This document shows, one piece after another, positions 1 to 9,789 of a DNA stretch of 64,000 bases (position 1 is the stretch's first letter; every line of letters begins with the position of its first letter). The notes beneath the pieces are model-generated. The model worked only from the letters and a program-made list of their open reading frames with translations, made no database searches and was not told the origin of the DNA. The DNA is taken from positions 1 through 64,000 of the forward strand of contig DATKRO010000070.1 of the NCBI GenBank assembly GCA_035532115.1. The letters run 5' to 3'. The position numbers were made by a program, and so were the translations under genes. This DNA is from Acaudatibacter sp035532115. GTDB taxonomy: Bacteria > Pseudomonadota > Alphaproteobacteria > Caulobacterales > Caulobacteraceae.

Positions 1-26
1 GCGATGGGAAGTGCGCCCTGAAAGGG

Positions 27-157
27 CGATCCGGGGCCGGACCCGCCGCTTCCAAGACGAATTCCAGCTTGGCCGCGGCCCGTCCGGCCCCGGCTCGCGC
101 TTCGCTTGGCCGGGGTGACGGCGATGATGAGCGTCTCGTCAGCCCGAACTCTTTGCC
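27..157 (+). repeat. Dispersed intergenic repeat, copy A
   Basis: This non-coding stretch ends in GGCCGGGGTGACGGC (108-122), the same 15-mer that bounds the repeat at 29590-29721. Its interior (about 30-107) matches the interior of that copy, sharing a gaa-tccagc block and the tccggccccggctc block. The part after 122, up to about 157, matches in reverse complement the sequence at 35774-35808. The expected left terminal 15-mer is not present, so this copy looks truncated or diverged on its left side. It lies just upstream of the toxin-antitoxin pair. No gene is seen in 1-207. Confidence 0.7.
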
Positions 158-207
158 TTGATGGCGCAGTATGCGGCCATTGACATTTCCTTGGCGGCCC
201 GGCAGTT

Positions 208-483
208 ATGTCCGGTCGAAACGACCAGCCGGAGATGATGCGTTCGGTCCAAGCCTCTGAAGCCAAGACCCGGCTGCTGCAACTTCTCGACGACGTCGAG
301 CAGGGCGAAACAGTGGTGATCACGAGGCATGGACGACCGATAGCCCGTCTCTGCCCAGAGTCCGATGCGCGCCAGGCCGCGCTCGACACGGCGATCGAGG
401 AGATCCGCAGGAGCGGCCGACGCGTCGGCAAGATCAGCGTGGCTGAGCTGCTCTCCGCCCGCAACGAGGGCCGCCGCGGCTGA
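208..483 (+). CDS. Phd/YefM-type antitoxin of a PIN-domain toxin-antitoxin pair
   Basis: This 91-residue protein carries the Phd/YefM core (VQASEAKTRLLQLLDDVEQG, then ETVVITRHGRPIARL), the fold that dimerises, binds the operator and carries a C-terminal toxin-neutralising tail. Its stop codon overlaps the start of the PIN toxin (TGATG at 481-485), so the two are translationally coupled, in the usual antitoxin-first order. Start choice is open: ATG at 208, 235 or 238. The in-frame ATGs at 235/238 sit behind GGAG and would give the compact N-terminus normal for the family. The role as antitoxin and autorepressor follows from family knowledge and gene order. Confidence 0.85.
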   Translation: MSGRNDQPEMMRSVQASEAKTRLLQLLDDVEQGETVVITRHGRPIARLCPESDARQAALDTAIEEIRRSGRRVGKISVAELLSARNEGRRG

Positions 484-881
484 TGCCGTTTGTTCTGGAT
501 GCGTCGGTCGCCGCATGCTGGGCTTTCGACGACGAGGATCACCCCATCGCGACGAGCGCGCTGGATCGGTTGCGCGGGGACGAAGCGCATGTGCCGAGTC
601 TCTGGTGGTTTGAGATCCGCAACGTCCTCGTCGTCAGTGAGCGGCGCGGGCGGATCGCGGAGACGGCGGTCGCGCGCTTCCTCGCGCGCTTGTCGCAGTT
701 GCCCATCTGGATCGACCGCGAACCGGTCGACGCTGAGCTGCTGGGCGCCGCTCGTCGGCACAGGCTCAGCGCCTACGATGCGGCCTACCTCGAGTTGGCG
801 TCGCGCCTGAGCGCGCCGCTCGCCACGCTGGACGCGAGCCTTGCGAAGGCGGCCGCCGCCGCAGGCGCCGCCTTTCCGTGA
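483..881 (+). CDS. vapC: VapC-family PIN-domain ribonuclease toxin
   Basis: A 132-residue PIN domain of normal VapC length. The acidic metal-binding residues are visible: Asp in the N-terminal FVLDAS motif, Asp in SAYDAAYLEL and Asp in TLDASL. PIN toxins cleave tRNA or rRNA with magnesium and are neutralised by the antitoxin encoded immediately upstream with overlapping codons. The antitoxin is Phd-type rather than AbrB-type, a common alphaproteobacterial pairing. The gene is complete with no visible lesion. The RNA target cannot be read from sequence. Confidence 0.85.
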   Translation: MPFVLDASVAACWAFDDEDHPIATSALDRLRGDEAHVPSLWWFEIRNVLVVSERRGRIAETAVARFLARLSQLPIWIDREPVDAELLGAARRHRLSAYDAAYLELASRLSAPLATLDASLAKAAAAAGAAFP

Positions 882-927
882 TCCCCAGGTCCGCCGTCGT
901 GCTTGGTCTCGGCCGAGGTCATTGCCC

Positions 928-2142
928 TCAGAGTTCCAGCGCCCCGCCCAGCATCGCCTCGGCCATGGCGCAGTGCATGGCGATGCCGCGGGCCATGACG
1001 GTCTCGTCGAGCACCATGCGGTTGGAGTGCAGGGCGCAACAGGTGCGGAAATCGCCGCCGTGCGGCGCGGCGCCGAGGAAGGCCATGGCGCCCGGGACTT
1101 TCTGCAGCAGGTAGGAGAAATCCTCCGCGCCCATCATCGGGTTGGGCATGCGGATGAAGCCGGCGTCGCCGAAGAGCGCCTTGGCCGTCCGCTCGGCGAG
1201 TTCGACCACCCGCCCGTCGTTGATGGTGACGGGAAAGCCCGGCTCGACGACCACCTCGGCCTCGGCGCCGTGGGCGGCGGCGATGTTGCGCGCCACGCGC
1301 TCGATGCCCTCGTGGATCGTCCGGCGGGTGCGTTCGGAGAGAGTGCGCGCCGTGCCCCAGAGTCTGGCGACCTCGGGAATGACGTTGTCGGTGGTGCCGG
1401 CCTCGACATGGGCGATGGTGATCACCGCCGGGTCGAACACCGGCACGCGCCGGGTGACGAGGCTCTGCAAGCCGAGCACGATCTCGCAGGCGATCGGAAT
1501 GGGATCGAGGGCGTCGTGCGGCATCGAGGCGTGGCCGCCCGCGCCCTGCACCTTGATGCGGATCTTGTCGGACGAGGCGAGCAGGGCGCCGGTGCGGCTG
1601 GCGATGACGCCGCGGGGCATGTTGGGCGAGATGTGCAGGGCGAAGGCGGCGTCCGGCAGCGGATCGAGCAGGCCGTCCTCGAGCATGAACCTCGCGCCGT
1701 GCCAGCCCTCCTCGCCCGGCTGGAACATGAACATGACCGAGCCGGCGAGCTGGTCGCGCCGCGCCGAGAGCGCCCGCGCCGCCCCGGCCAGCATGGCCAC
1801 GTGGGTGTCGTGGCCGCAGGCGTGCATGGCGCCTTCCACCTCGGAGGCGAACTCGAGGCCGGTGTCCTCGGTGAGCGGCAGGGCGTCCATGTCGCCTCGC
1901 AGCAGCACCGTGCGCCCGTTGGCGGGACCGCGGAGGATGGCGACGAGGCCGCTGGTGGAAGGTCCCTCGCGAAATTCCAGCGGCAGGCCGGCGAGAGCCG
2001 CCTTCACCTTGGCGGTGGTCCTGGGCAGATCGAGCCCCAGCTCGGGTTCGGCGTGGATGGCGCGTCGTAGCGCGATCGCCTCGTCCAGCAGCGACTCGCC
2101 GGCCGCGGTCCAGCTTTCGACTTCGAGGGCGAGGGCGTTCAT
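928..2142 (-). CDS. M20-family amidohydrolase (hippurate hydrolase / N-acyl amino acid deacylase type)
   Basis: A protein of about 404 residues of the M20D amidohydrolase family, dinuclear metal enzymes that hydrolyse N-acyl or amide bonds of amino-acid derivatives in the cytoplasm. Visible motifs are RRAIHAEPELG near the N-terminus, GDMDALPL, the metal-binding GAMHACGHDTH and the acidic MMGAEDFSYLL. The start is set at the ATG that gives MNALALEVESW; the longer upstream extension looks like read-through of the intergenic region. It follows mobA on the same strand after 66 bp, so it could be transcribed with it, but no molybdenum-related role is expected. Substrate not predictable. Confidence 0.88.
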   Translation of the reverse strand: MNALALEVESWTAAGESLLDEAIALRRAIHAEPELGLDLPRTTAKVKAALAGLPLEFREGPSTSGLVAILRGPANGRTVLLRGDMDALPLTEDTGLEFASEVEGAMHACGHDTHVAMLAGAARALSARRDQLAGSVMFMFQPGEEGWHGARFMLEDGLLDPLPDAAFALHISPNMPRGVIASRTGALLASSDKIRIKVQGAGGHASMPHDALDPIPIACEIVLGLQSLVTRRVPVFDPAVITIAHVEAGTTDNVIPEVARLWGTARTLSERTRRTIHEGIERVARNIAAAHGAEAEVVVEPGFPVTINDGRVVELAERTAKALFGDAGFIRMPNPMMGAEDFSYLLQKVPGAMAFLGAAPHGGDFRTCCALHSNRMVLDETVMARGIAMHCAMAEAMLGGALEL

Positions 2143-2208
2143 GGCGCGGCATATCCTGCAATCGGTGATCGGACCATGTGCCGATGCCCCGGCCAATGTC
2201 CACCGCGC

Positions 2209-2769
2209 TCAGGGCATGGGAGAGCTAATCTCGAGCGTCGCGGCGTCCGCAAGCAGCCGCGCCCGTTCCTGCGGTGTGTTCGCGCCGCGCAGCCGCAAGG
2301 TCTGGTCGGCGCGACATTCGGGCCGCGCCAGTCCGATCCGTTCGATCAGCCGATGGATCGGCCAGCCAGGGTCCGCGGACGCGGGCAGCCGCTCGAGGGC
2401 GAACACTAGCGGGAGATGACATTGCGCGAAGGCGGCGCCAGCGCCCGGCTGGTCGAGCAAGCCGCCGATATCGCCGGGCGCTATGGTCGGAGCATCCACC
2501 GCGAGCACCAGGCCGCGCTCACAGCCGAGCCTCGCCAGCATGCTCCCGCCGGCGAGGATCCCGCCCACCGGGCCGCCAAGCGGCGACGGATCGCGGACGT
2601 GCGGGTAGCCCAGCGGCTCGCCGCCGACGGTGAAGATCGCCGCCGCCCCGACCGCCTTGGCCAATGCGACGCATCGATCCACGGCGCGCGAACCTCCCCA
2701 AGAGAGCCGAGCCTTGTCCGTCCCCATTCGCGAGGAGGCGCCGCCGGTGAGGATGATCGCGCCCAGCAC
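2209..2769 (-). CDS. mobA: Molybdenum cofactor guanylyltransferase
   Basis: A 186-residue MobA-type nucleotidyltransferase, which transfers GMP to molybdopterin to form the MGD cofactor used by DMSO-reductase-family enzymes such as formate dehydrogenases. The nucleotide-binding start LTGGASSRMGTDKARL and the metal-binding Asp in LAVDAPTI are visible. It lies 9 bp after fdhD on the same strand and next to a divergent molybdopterin oxidoreductase, so the three form a functional unit. Length is normal. Confidence 0.88.
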   Translation of the reverse strand: MLGAIILTGGASSRMGTDKARLSWGGSRAVDRCVALAKAVGAAAIFTVGGEPLGYPHVRDPSPLGGPVGGILAGGSMLARLGCERGLVLAVDAPTIAPGDIGGLLDQPGAGAAFAQCHLPLVFALERLPASADPGWPIHRLIERIGLARPECRADQTLRLRGANTPQERARLLADAATLEISSPMP

Positions 2770-2778
2770 GGTCCTGGC

Positions 2779-3675
2779 CTAGTTCCCGGCCGCGGACGGC
2801 TCGGATTGGCCGCCGCCGAGGCCCACGGCGCGCCGCCGTTGGACTCGAGGGCGTGTTGCGGGGGTCCGCGCCGCCATTTGAATCCGCTGCGCAAACGTGA
2901 ACACTTCCAGCCCGTCGGCCCGGGCGACGCCGGCCAGGGTGATGCCCGCCGCCTCGGCGGTTCGCACCGCGAGCGCCGTCGGAGCCGACGCGGCGCACAG
3001 CACCGAAATCCCGAGCACGGCCGCCTTCTGCACCATCTCGACCGAAACGCGGCTCGTCAGCAGGAGGACGCGTCCTTGCACGCAGACGCCCGCCATCGCG
3101 CAGGCGCCCACGAGCTTGTCCAGCGCGTTGTGGCGCCCGACGTCTTCGCGCAGGAGCAGTTCGCCGGTCGGTCGCCACAGGCCGGCCGCGTGGACCGCGC
3201 GCGTCGCGCGGCCGAGACTCTGGGCGTCGGCGAGCGCCTGCATCGCCGCGACCAGGGCGGCGGCCTCGACGGTGAAGCCCGCGTCAGCGACCTGGGGCGG
3301 AGATCGCAGCGCCTCGGCGAGACTTTCCAGGCCGCAGAGCCCGCAGCCGGTGGGGCCGGCCAGATGGCGTCGCCGTGCAGAAAGCCGCGCGCCGGCGTCC
3401 GCCGCGAGCCAGAGGCGCACCTCGACCCCGGGAGGCGCCTCGGCCACCTCAAGGCTCCGGATGGCGTCGAGGCTGTCGATGATCCCCTCGGTCAGACTGA
3501 AGCCGACGCCGAATTCCTCGAAATCCGCCGGCGTCGCCATCATCACGGCGGTGGTCGATCCGTCGTGGACGATCGCCACCGGCGCTTCCTCGGGCGCCAG
3601 TCGCTCGCCCGGCTCGCTCTCGCCGCCGGTCCTCCAGCGAAGTCTGGCGAGGAGTCTGGCCGGTGCGAGTCCCAT
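2779..3675 (-). CDS. fdhD: Formate dehydrogenase accessory sulfurtransferase FdhD
   Basis: FdhD passes sulfur to the molybdopterin cofactor of formate dehydrogenases. The paired cysteines are seen in GPTGCGLCG, followed by the family motif LLREDVGRHNALDK and the nucleotide-binding-like LLTSRVSVEMVQKA. The start is placed at the ATG giving MGLAPARLLA; an upstream GTG/ATG would add about 24 arginine-rich residues with no family match. The C-terminal tail of about 30 residues (after TFAQRIQM) is basic and looks unconserved. Divergent from the oxidoreductase gene across a 120-bp intergenic region that must hold both promoters. Confidence 0.9.
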   Translation of the reverse strand: MGLAPARLLARLRWRTGGESEPGERLAPEEAPVAIVHDGSTTAVMMATPADFEEFGVGFSLTEGIIDSLDAIRSLEVAEAPPGVEVRLWLAADAGARLSARRRHLAGPTGCGLCGLESLAEALRSPPQVADAGFTVEAAALVAAMQALADAQSLGRATRAVHAAGLWRPTGELLLREDVGRHNALDKLVGACAMAGVCVQGRVLLLTSRVSVEMVQKAAVLGISVLCAASAPTALAVRTAEAAGITLAGVARADGLEVFTFAQRIQMAARTPATRPRVQRRRAVGLGGGQSEPSAAGN

Positions 3676-3795
3676 CCCTAACCTCGACCTTCGCCGCTGC
3701 GCCGCCGCCCGTTCAACACGCAAGCCGGCAAATCCGATGCATCGCAAAGCGAGCTTTCCGAGTTGAAGCCCTCAGCATCCCTCCCGGAGCAGCTC

Positions 3796-6195
3796 ATGGC
3801 CGGCCCTGGCAAACATCCGAAGATCGAACCCTACTCAGGACCGGCGGGGGGATACGGGTCGGTGAGGTCGGTGGCTAATATACTGCTGCGGGAAGGCATT
3901 CCGCTCGAAGGGGCGGACGTCATCGTGCACCAGAACAAGCCCGACGGCTTCATGTGCGTCAGCTGCGCCTGGGGCAAGCCGGCGGCGCCGCACCCGCTGG
4001 AGGTCTGCGAGAACGGGGTCAAGGCGACCGCTTGGGAAATTACCCGTCGTCGGGCCGGCGACGCCTTCTTCGACACGCACACGCTGCGGACGCTGGAGAC
4101 CTGGGGCGACCATGAGCTCGAGGAGGCGGGCCGACTGACCCGACCGATGCGATGGGATGCGGCCTCGGACAAGTACGCGCCGGTCTCGTGGGAAGAGGCG
4201 TTCATCGAGATCGGGCGCGAGCTGCGCGCGCTCGGCCAGGACCCGGATTCGGTGGTGTTCTACACCAGCGGGCGCGCCAGCCTCGAAGCCAGCTACATGT
4301 ACCAGCTGCTGGCGCGGATGTTCGGCACCAACAACCTGCCGGACAGCTCCAACATGTGCCACGAGAGCACTTCGGTGGCGCTTCCGGAAAGCATCGGCGT
4401 CTCGGTGGGCACCGCCACCTTGCAGGATTTCGAGATGGCCGACCTCCTGCTCTACGTCGCGCACAATCCCGGCACGTCGTCGCCGCGCATCCTGCACCAG
4501 CTGCAGGCGGCGGTGCAGCGCGGGGCGAAGATCATCGGCGTCAATCCGCTACGCGAACGCGGGCTGCAGCGGTTCAAGAACCCGCAGAACCCGCTGCAGA
4601 TGCTGACGCCGAAGCAGACCGAGATCGCCACGGAGATCCTGCAGGTGCGCAACGGCGGTGACACGGCCCTGCTCACCGGCGCCTGCAAGGCGCTGATCGA
4701 GATGGACGACGCGCTGGCCGCGAAGGGCCAGGCGCACGCGACGGACCGCAAAACCCTGCTCGCCGCCACGAAGGACGACGCCGGCTATTCGGTGAAAGCG
4801 GCCGCGGCGGCGAGCGAGACGCGGCGGGTGCTGGACCATGACTTCATCGCCGAGCACACCCACGGCTTCGAAGCCTTCGCCGACTATTGCCGCGCGGCCC
4901 AATGGGACGAGATCGAGCGCGTTTCGGGGCTCGGCCGGCCTCAGATCGAAGGCTTCGCCAGGACCTATTCGCAGGCCAACGCCGTCCTGGCGATCTACGG
5001 CATGGGCCTGACCCAGCACGTCGCCGGCGTTCAGAACGTGCAGATGCTGGTGAACCTGCAACTGCTGCGCGGCAATATCGGCAAGCCGGGCGCCGCCATC
5101 TGCCCGGTTCGCGGGCATTCCAATGTCCAGGGTCAGCGGACGGTGGGGATCACCGAAAAGCCCGAGCTGGCGCCCCTCGACAGGTTGAAGGAGCTGTACG
5201 GCTTCGAGCCGCCGCGCCACGAAGGCCTCGCGACGGTCGCGGCGTGCGAGAAGATCATCGCGGGCTCGGTCAAGGGGTTCGTCGCCCTCGGCGGCAACTT
5301 TCCCCGGGCCGTTCCCGATCCGGGGCGGGTCGAGGAAGGCTGGCGCAAGCTGCGCCTGACCGTCTCGATCGCCACCAAGCTCAATCGCAGCCATGTGGTT
5401 CACGGGCAGGTGGCGTATCTGCTGCCCTGCCTGGGTCGCATCGAGATCGACGAGCAGGCGAGCGGTCGGCAGGCGGTGTCGATGGAAAGCAGCCTGGCGC
5501 ACTTCCACGGCTCGCGCGGACAGGTGAAGCCGGCTAGCCCGCTGCTGAAGTCCGAGCCGGCCATCATCGCCGGCATCGCCGAGGCGACGCTGGACGCAAA
5601 TCCGCGCGTGCCCTGGAAGGACTGGGTCGGCGACTACTCCAAGGTTCGCCGGGCGATCGAGGCGACCTGGCCGGCGACCTTCGAGGGACTCGAGGAGAAG
5701 ATGTTCAATCCGGGCGGCGTCACCCGGCCGCTGGCGGCGCGCGAGCGCAAGTGGAACACCCGCACCGGCAAGGCCAACTTCATCGTGCCCAGCCAGATGT
5801 TCGCCGGCGACGCCGCAACCTTCGGCCGCGATGGCGTGCTGCAGCTCGTGACCCTGCGCTCCAACGGCCAGTTCAACACGACCATCTACAGCTACGACGA
5901 CCGATTCCGCGGCGTGAAGGGCACGCGGATGGTAGTGTTCATGAACCGGGCCGACATCGAGCGGCTCGGCATCGCGGAAGCCGACCTCGTCGACCTGACC
6001 AGCGCCATCGACGATGGCGTCGAGCGGATCGTGCGCGGCCTGCGCGTCGTCGCTTACGAGATCCCGCAAGGCTGCGTCGGCGCGTACTACCCGGAGGCCA
6101 ATCCGCTGGCGCCGCTGGCGCACCACGACAGCCGGGCCCGGACGCCTGCCTACAAGGCCGTTCCCGTGCGGGTGTCGAAGGCGGGCGGGAGCTGA
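3796..6195 (+). CDS. FdhF/YdeP-family molybdopterin oxidoreductase alpha subunit
   Basis: A 799-residue protein of the FdhF/YdeP family of formate-dehydrogenase-like bis-MGD enzymes. It begins with the family cysteine cluster (CVSCAWGKP, then VCENG). The molybdenum ligand is likely the Cys in SSNMCHESTS. MGD-binding blocks follow (GMGLTQHVAGVQ, ALGGNFPRAVPD) and a C-terminal molydopterin-dinucleotide-binding domain (LRSNGQFNTTIYSYDDR). The start is the ATG with GGAG six bases upstream; a TTG 33 bp further up is less convincing. No beta or gamma formate dehydrogenase subunits are nearby, fitting the soluble, orphan YdeP type whose substrate is unsettled. fdhD and mobA are divergent neighbours. 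Confidence 0.87.
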   Translation: MAGPGKHPKIEPYSGPAGGYGSVRSVANILLREGIPLEGADVIVHQNKPDGFMCVSCAWGKPAAPHPLEVCENGVKATAWEITRRRAGDAFFDTHTLRTLETWGDHELEEAGRLTRPMRWDAASDKYAPVSWEEAFIEIGRELRALGQDPDSVVFYTSGRASLEASYMYQLLARMFGTNNLPDSSNMCHESTSVALPESIGVSVGTATLQDFEMADLLLYVAHNPGTSSPRILHQLQAAVQRGAKIIGVNPLRERGLQRFKNPQNPLQMLTPKQTEIATEILQVRNGGDTALLTGACKALIEMDDALAAKGQAHATDRKTLLAATKDDAGYSVKAAAAASETRRVLDHDFIAEHTHGFEAFADYCRAAQWDEIERVSGLGRPQIEGFARTYSQANAVLAIYGMGLTQHVAGVQNVQMLVNLQLLRGNIGKPGAAICPVRGHSNVQGQRTVGITEKPELAPLDRLKELYGFEPPRHEGLATVAACEKIIAGSVKGFVALGGNFPRAVPDPGRVEEGWRKLRLTVSIATKLNRSHVVHGQVAYLLPCLGRIEIDEQASGRQAVSMESSLAHFHGSRGQVKPASPLLKSEPAIIAGIAEATLDANPRVPWKDWVGDYSKVRRAIEATWPATFEGLEEKMFNPGGVTRPLAARERKWNTRTGKANFIVPSQMFAGDAATFGRDGVLQLVTLRSNGQFNTTIYSYDDRFRGVKGTRMVVFMNRADIERLGIAEADLVDLTSAIDDGVERIVRGLRVVAYEIPQGCVGAYYPEANPLAPLAHHDSRARTPAYKAVPVRVSKAGGS

Positions 6196-6249
6196 CTGGT
6201 CCGGCGACGCCATCTGAGTTCCAGGCGCTCGCCGCCGCGGCGACGATGT

Positions 6250-7106
6250 TCACGCGGGCTCGCCGCCGACGCGCCCAATCCGGCGCAGCGCCGTGGTCCG
6301 ACCGCCGCCGCCGGCCTCGATCCGCGCAGCGGCCTCGGCCAGAGGCTCGACGGCGACGGCCAGGTGATGGGCGTTGGCGTGGATCAGCCGCGCGCCGTCC
6401 AGCATCATGCCGACGTGGCCGGTCCAGAACACCAGATCGCCCCGGGCGAGCGCGGCCGCTGCGACCTCGCATCCGAGCCCCGCCTGCTGGTCGGTGTCGC
6501 GCGGGCAGGCGAGGCCGCAGGCATAGAGGGCCTGCTGGACGAGACCGGAGCAATCGAGGCCGAGGCTGTCGCGCCCGCCCCACAGATAGGGTGCGCCGAG
6601 GAAGCGCTCGGCGACGCCGGCCGGATCGGTCTCGAAGACGCCAATCGGCCGCAGGTGCGCGCGCCAGAACCAGCCGCCGCCTTCCCGCCTGGCGAAGTCC
6701 CCCGCCTCGGCCTCGATGACGACGAGAGCGTTGAGACTGAACGGACCGCAGGCGGGCGCCTTGATCGAGGGTTCGGCGAAGGCGAAGGTGCGGATATGGC
6801 CGACGCGGTGGGTCGGCATGGCGCCCGCCGGCGCCAGCGCAGCGGCCTCCACGAACCCGACGTAGCCGTCGCGCCGCGCCTGGCCCCACAGCCAGTCGCC
6901 CTGCCGCTCCAGCGCCGCGAAGCCTTCGCCGTGGATGAGCTGGTCGACCTGTTCGGCGTTTGGCCGCGGCGCCGCGCGCACCGGCGCGCTCGGCTGCGCC
7001 AGGCGAAGCCGCCGGGGCTCGGCGTAACAGGCGGCGGCGACGATGCCTTCCAGCTCGCTCGACGCGAGATCCGGGCGCGCCAGCGTCAGGCGGGCGTCGG
7101 CGCGGT

Positions 7107-7110
<4 letters not shown>
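6250..7110 (-). CDS. NlpC/P60-family cell-wall peptidase with SH3-like domains
   Basis: A 286-residue C40-family peptidase. The N-terminal 150 residues look like bacterial SH3 segments (VDQLIHGEGFAALERQGDW, WGQARRDGYVGFV) and the C-terminal domain is NlpC/P60: catalytic Cys in LGLDCSGLVQQAL, His in GHVGMML and a further His in LIHANAH. Such enzymes cut gamma-D-Glu-meso-diaminopimelate links in peptidoglycan or recycled peptides. No signal peptide is evident, so a cytoplasmic recycling role is possible. It overlaps the upstream aminopeptidase gene by 4 bases (ATGA), supporting an operon and joint peptide degradation. Confidence 0.88.
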
Positions 7111-8489
<1,379 letters not shown>

Positions 8490-8596
8490 GGCGGGCTCTT
8501 TGGGTGCGGGAGAAAACCGGGCGCGGCGGTCATGCTTAACGATTCCTCGAGAGCCGGCCGCGAAAGCTGGCGCGCCCGGATTCTCAAGGTGATCTC

Positions 8597-9433
8597 ATGT
8601 GTCCCAAGCTGGCGATCCTCGCAACCGCCCTGACCCTGACGTCCGCCCTGGCCCTGGCGTCCGCCCCGGCCGTCGCCGCGCCCAGACGGGCGCCGGCGAT
8701 CGCGACCGCCGCGGCCCGGCCGGACGCCCAGACCGCGACCGCGTCCGTCAAGGCGACGCCGCAGGAGCGGGCCGAGGCCGACAGGCTCGACCCGCTGGCG
8801 CGCGCCACCTTCTGGGCCAAGCAGTTCGACATCGACCCGCGCGACGCGGAGGCCGGCGTGAAGCTGGCCGCGGCGCTGCGCGAGCTCGGGCGCTACGATC
8901 AGGCGCAGAGCGCCGCCGAGCAGGTTCTGGTGGTGCAGCCGGACAATCTCGATGCGCTGTTGGAGAGCGCCAGGGCGCGGGTGGCGCAGGGCCAGGGCTT
9001 CTACGCCATCGAGCCTGCCCGGCGCGCCGAGGCGCTGGCGCCGCGCGACTGGCGCCCGGTGGCGCTGCTGGCGGTGGCGCTGGAGCAAAGCGACCGCGAC
9101 GACGAGGCGCTGGCCGCCCACCTGAAGGCGCTGTCGCTCGCGCCCGACAATGCGGCGACGCTCAGCAACCTCGGCCTGTTCTACGCCACCCACGGCGAGC
9201 CCGCTCGGGCCGAGCCGTTGCTGCGCCAGGCCGCTTCGGCGCCCGGGGCCACGGCCCAGGAGCGCCAGAACCTCGCCCTGGTGCTGGGAATGGAAGGCCG
9301 GTTCGATGCGGCCGAGCGGCTGGAGCGGCAGGACCTGCCGCCCGACGTGGTCGCCAGCAATCTCGCCTATCTGCGCGCGGCTGCGGCGCCCGCGCCGACG
9401 CGCTCCTGGGCCTCGGTCGAGGCGGCGCGGTAA
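8597..9433 (+). CDS. Secreted tetratricopeptide-repeat protein
   Basis: A 278-residue protein with an N-terminal signal peptide (hydrophobic stretch ending near ASAPAVAA) and several TPR units: DAEAGVKLAAALRELGRYDQ, DNLDALLESARARVAQGQ and DNAATLSNLGLFYATHGEPA. Processing is probably by signal peptidase I because no lipobox cysteine is seen. TPRs mediate protein contacts; the partner is unknown. It resembles TadD-type TPR proteins of Tad systems, whose cluster starts 3.5 kb further on, but that link is only suggestive. AAGGTGAT lies 5 bases before the ATG as a good ribosome binding site. Confidence 0.72.
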   Translation: MCPKLAILATALTLTSALALASAPAVAAPRRAPAIATAAARPDAQTATASVKATPQERAEADRLDPLARATFWAKQFDIDPRDAEAGVKLAAALRELGRYDQAQSAAEQVLVVQPDNLDALLESARARVAQGQGFYAIEPARRAEALAPRDWRPVALLAVALEQSDRDDEALAAHLKALSLAPDNAATLSNLGLFYATHGEPARAEPLLRQAASAPGATAQERQNLALVLGMEGRFDAAERLERQDLPPDVVASNLAYLRAAAAPAPTRSWASVEAAR

Positions 9434-9789
9434 TCGTCCGTTAAGACACGCGGGCCAGAAAAAGCCGCCTTTTGCGACCGGCGAGGGAACAATCCGGGCC
9501 GCCCGGGCATTGGCGGGACGGGTCAGGCATCTTAGCCGTAGCGGGACGGGCCAGGGGAATGCGAGCAGCTTCGTCGCCGAGTCCGACCCTGCGTCCGGCG
9601 GCCGGATTTGTCGCCGGCGCGGCCACGGCAAAGTTGCTTCGCCGCCCGCTATTGTATAGCGTTGCCGGTGTCGCGCCGATGAGGCGAATTGTCGGGGGGT
9701 GTGTCCGCCTCGACACTTTCGCCCACTCCTCAGCTTGATATAACACTGCTCGGTCTGTTCGATCGCCGAGAGGGCAAGGAAGGACTTCA
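9434..9789. other. Intergenic region upstream of the OmpA-family gene
   Basis: A 356-bp region without a convincing gene. It holds a direct repeat GCGGGACGGGYCAGG (9513-9527 and 9541-9555) and, closer to the OmpA gene, an AT-rich TATAAC (9739-9744) that could be a -10 element with no clear -35. GGAAGGA precedes the ATG at 9790. The GC of the region falls towards the gene, as expected for a promoter. Confidence 0.5.

Noticed and set aside
3676..3795. A molybdenum-cofactor riboswitch between fdhD and the oxidoreductase
   Set aside because: The region is only 120 bp and no recognisable Moco-type helix order was found by eye.
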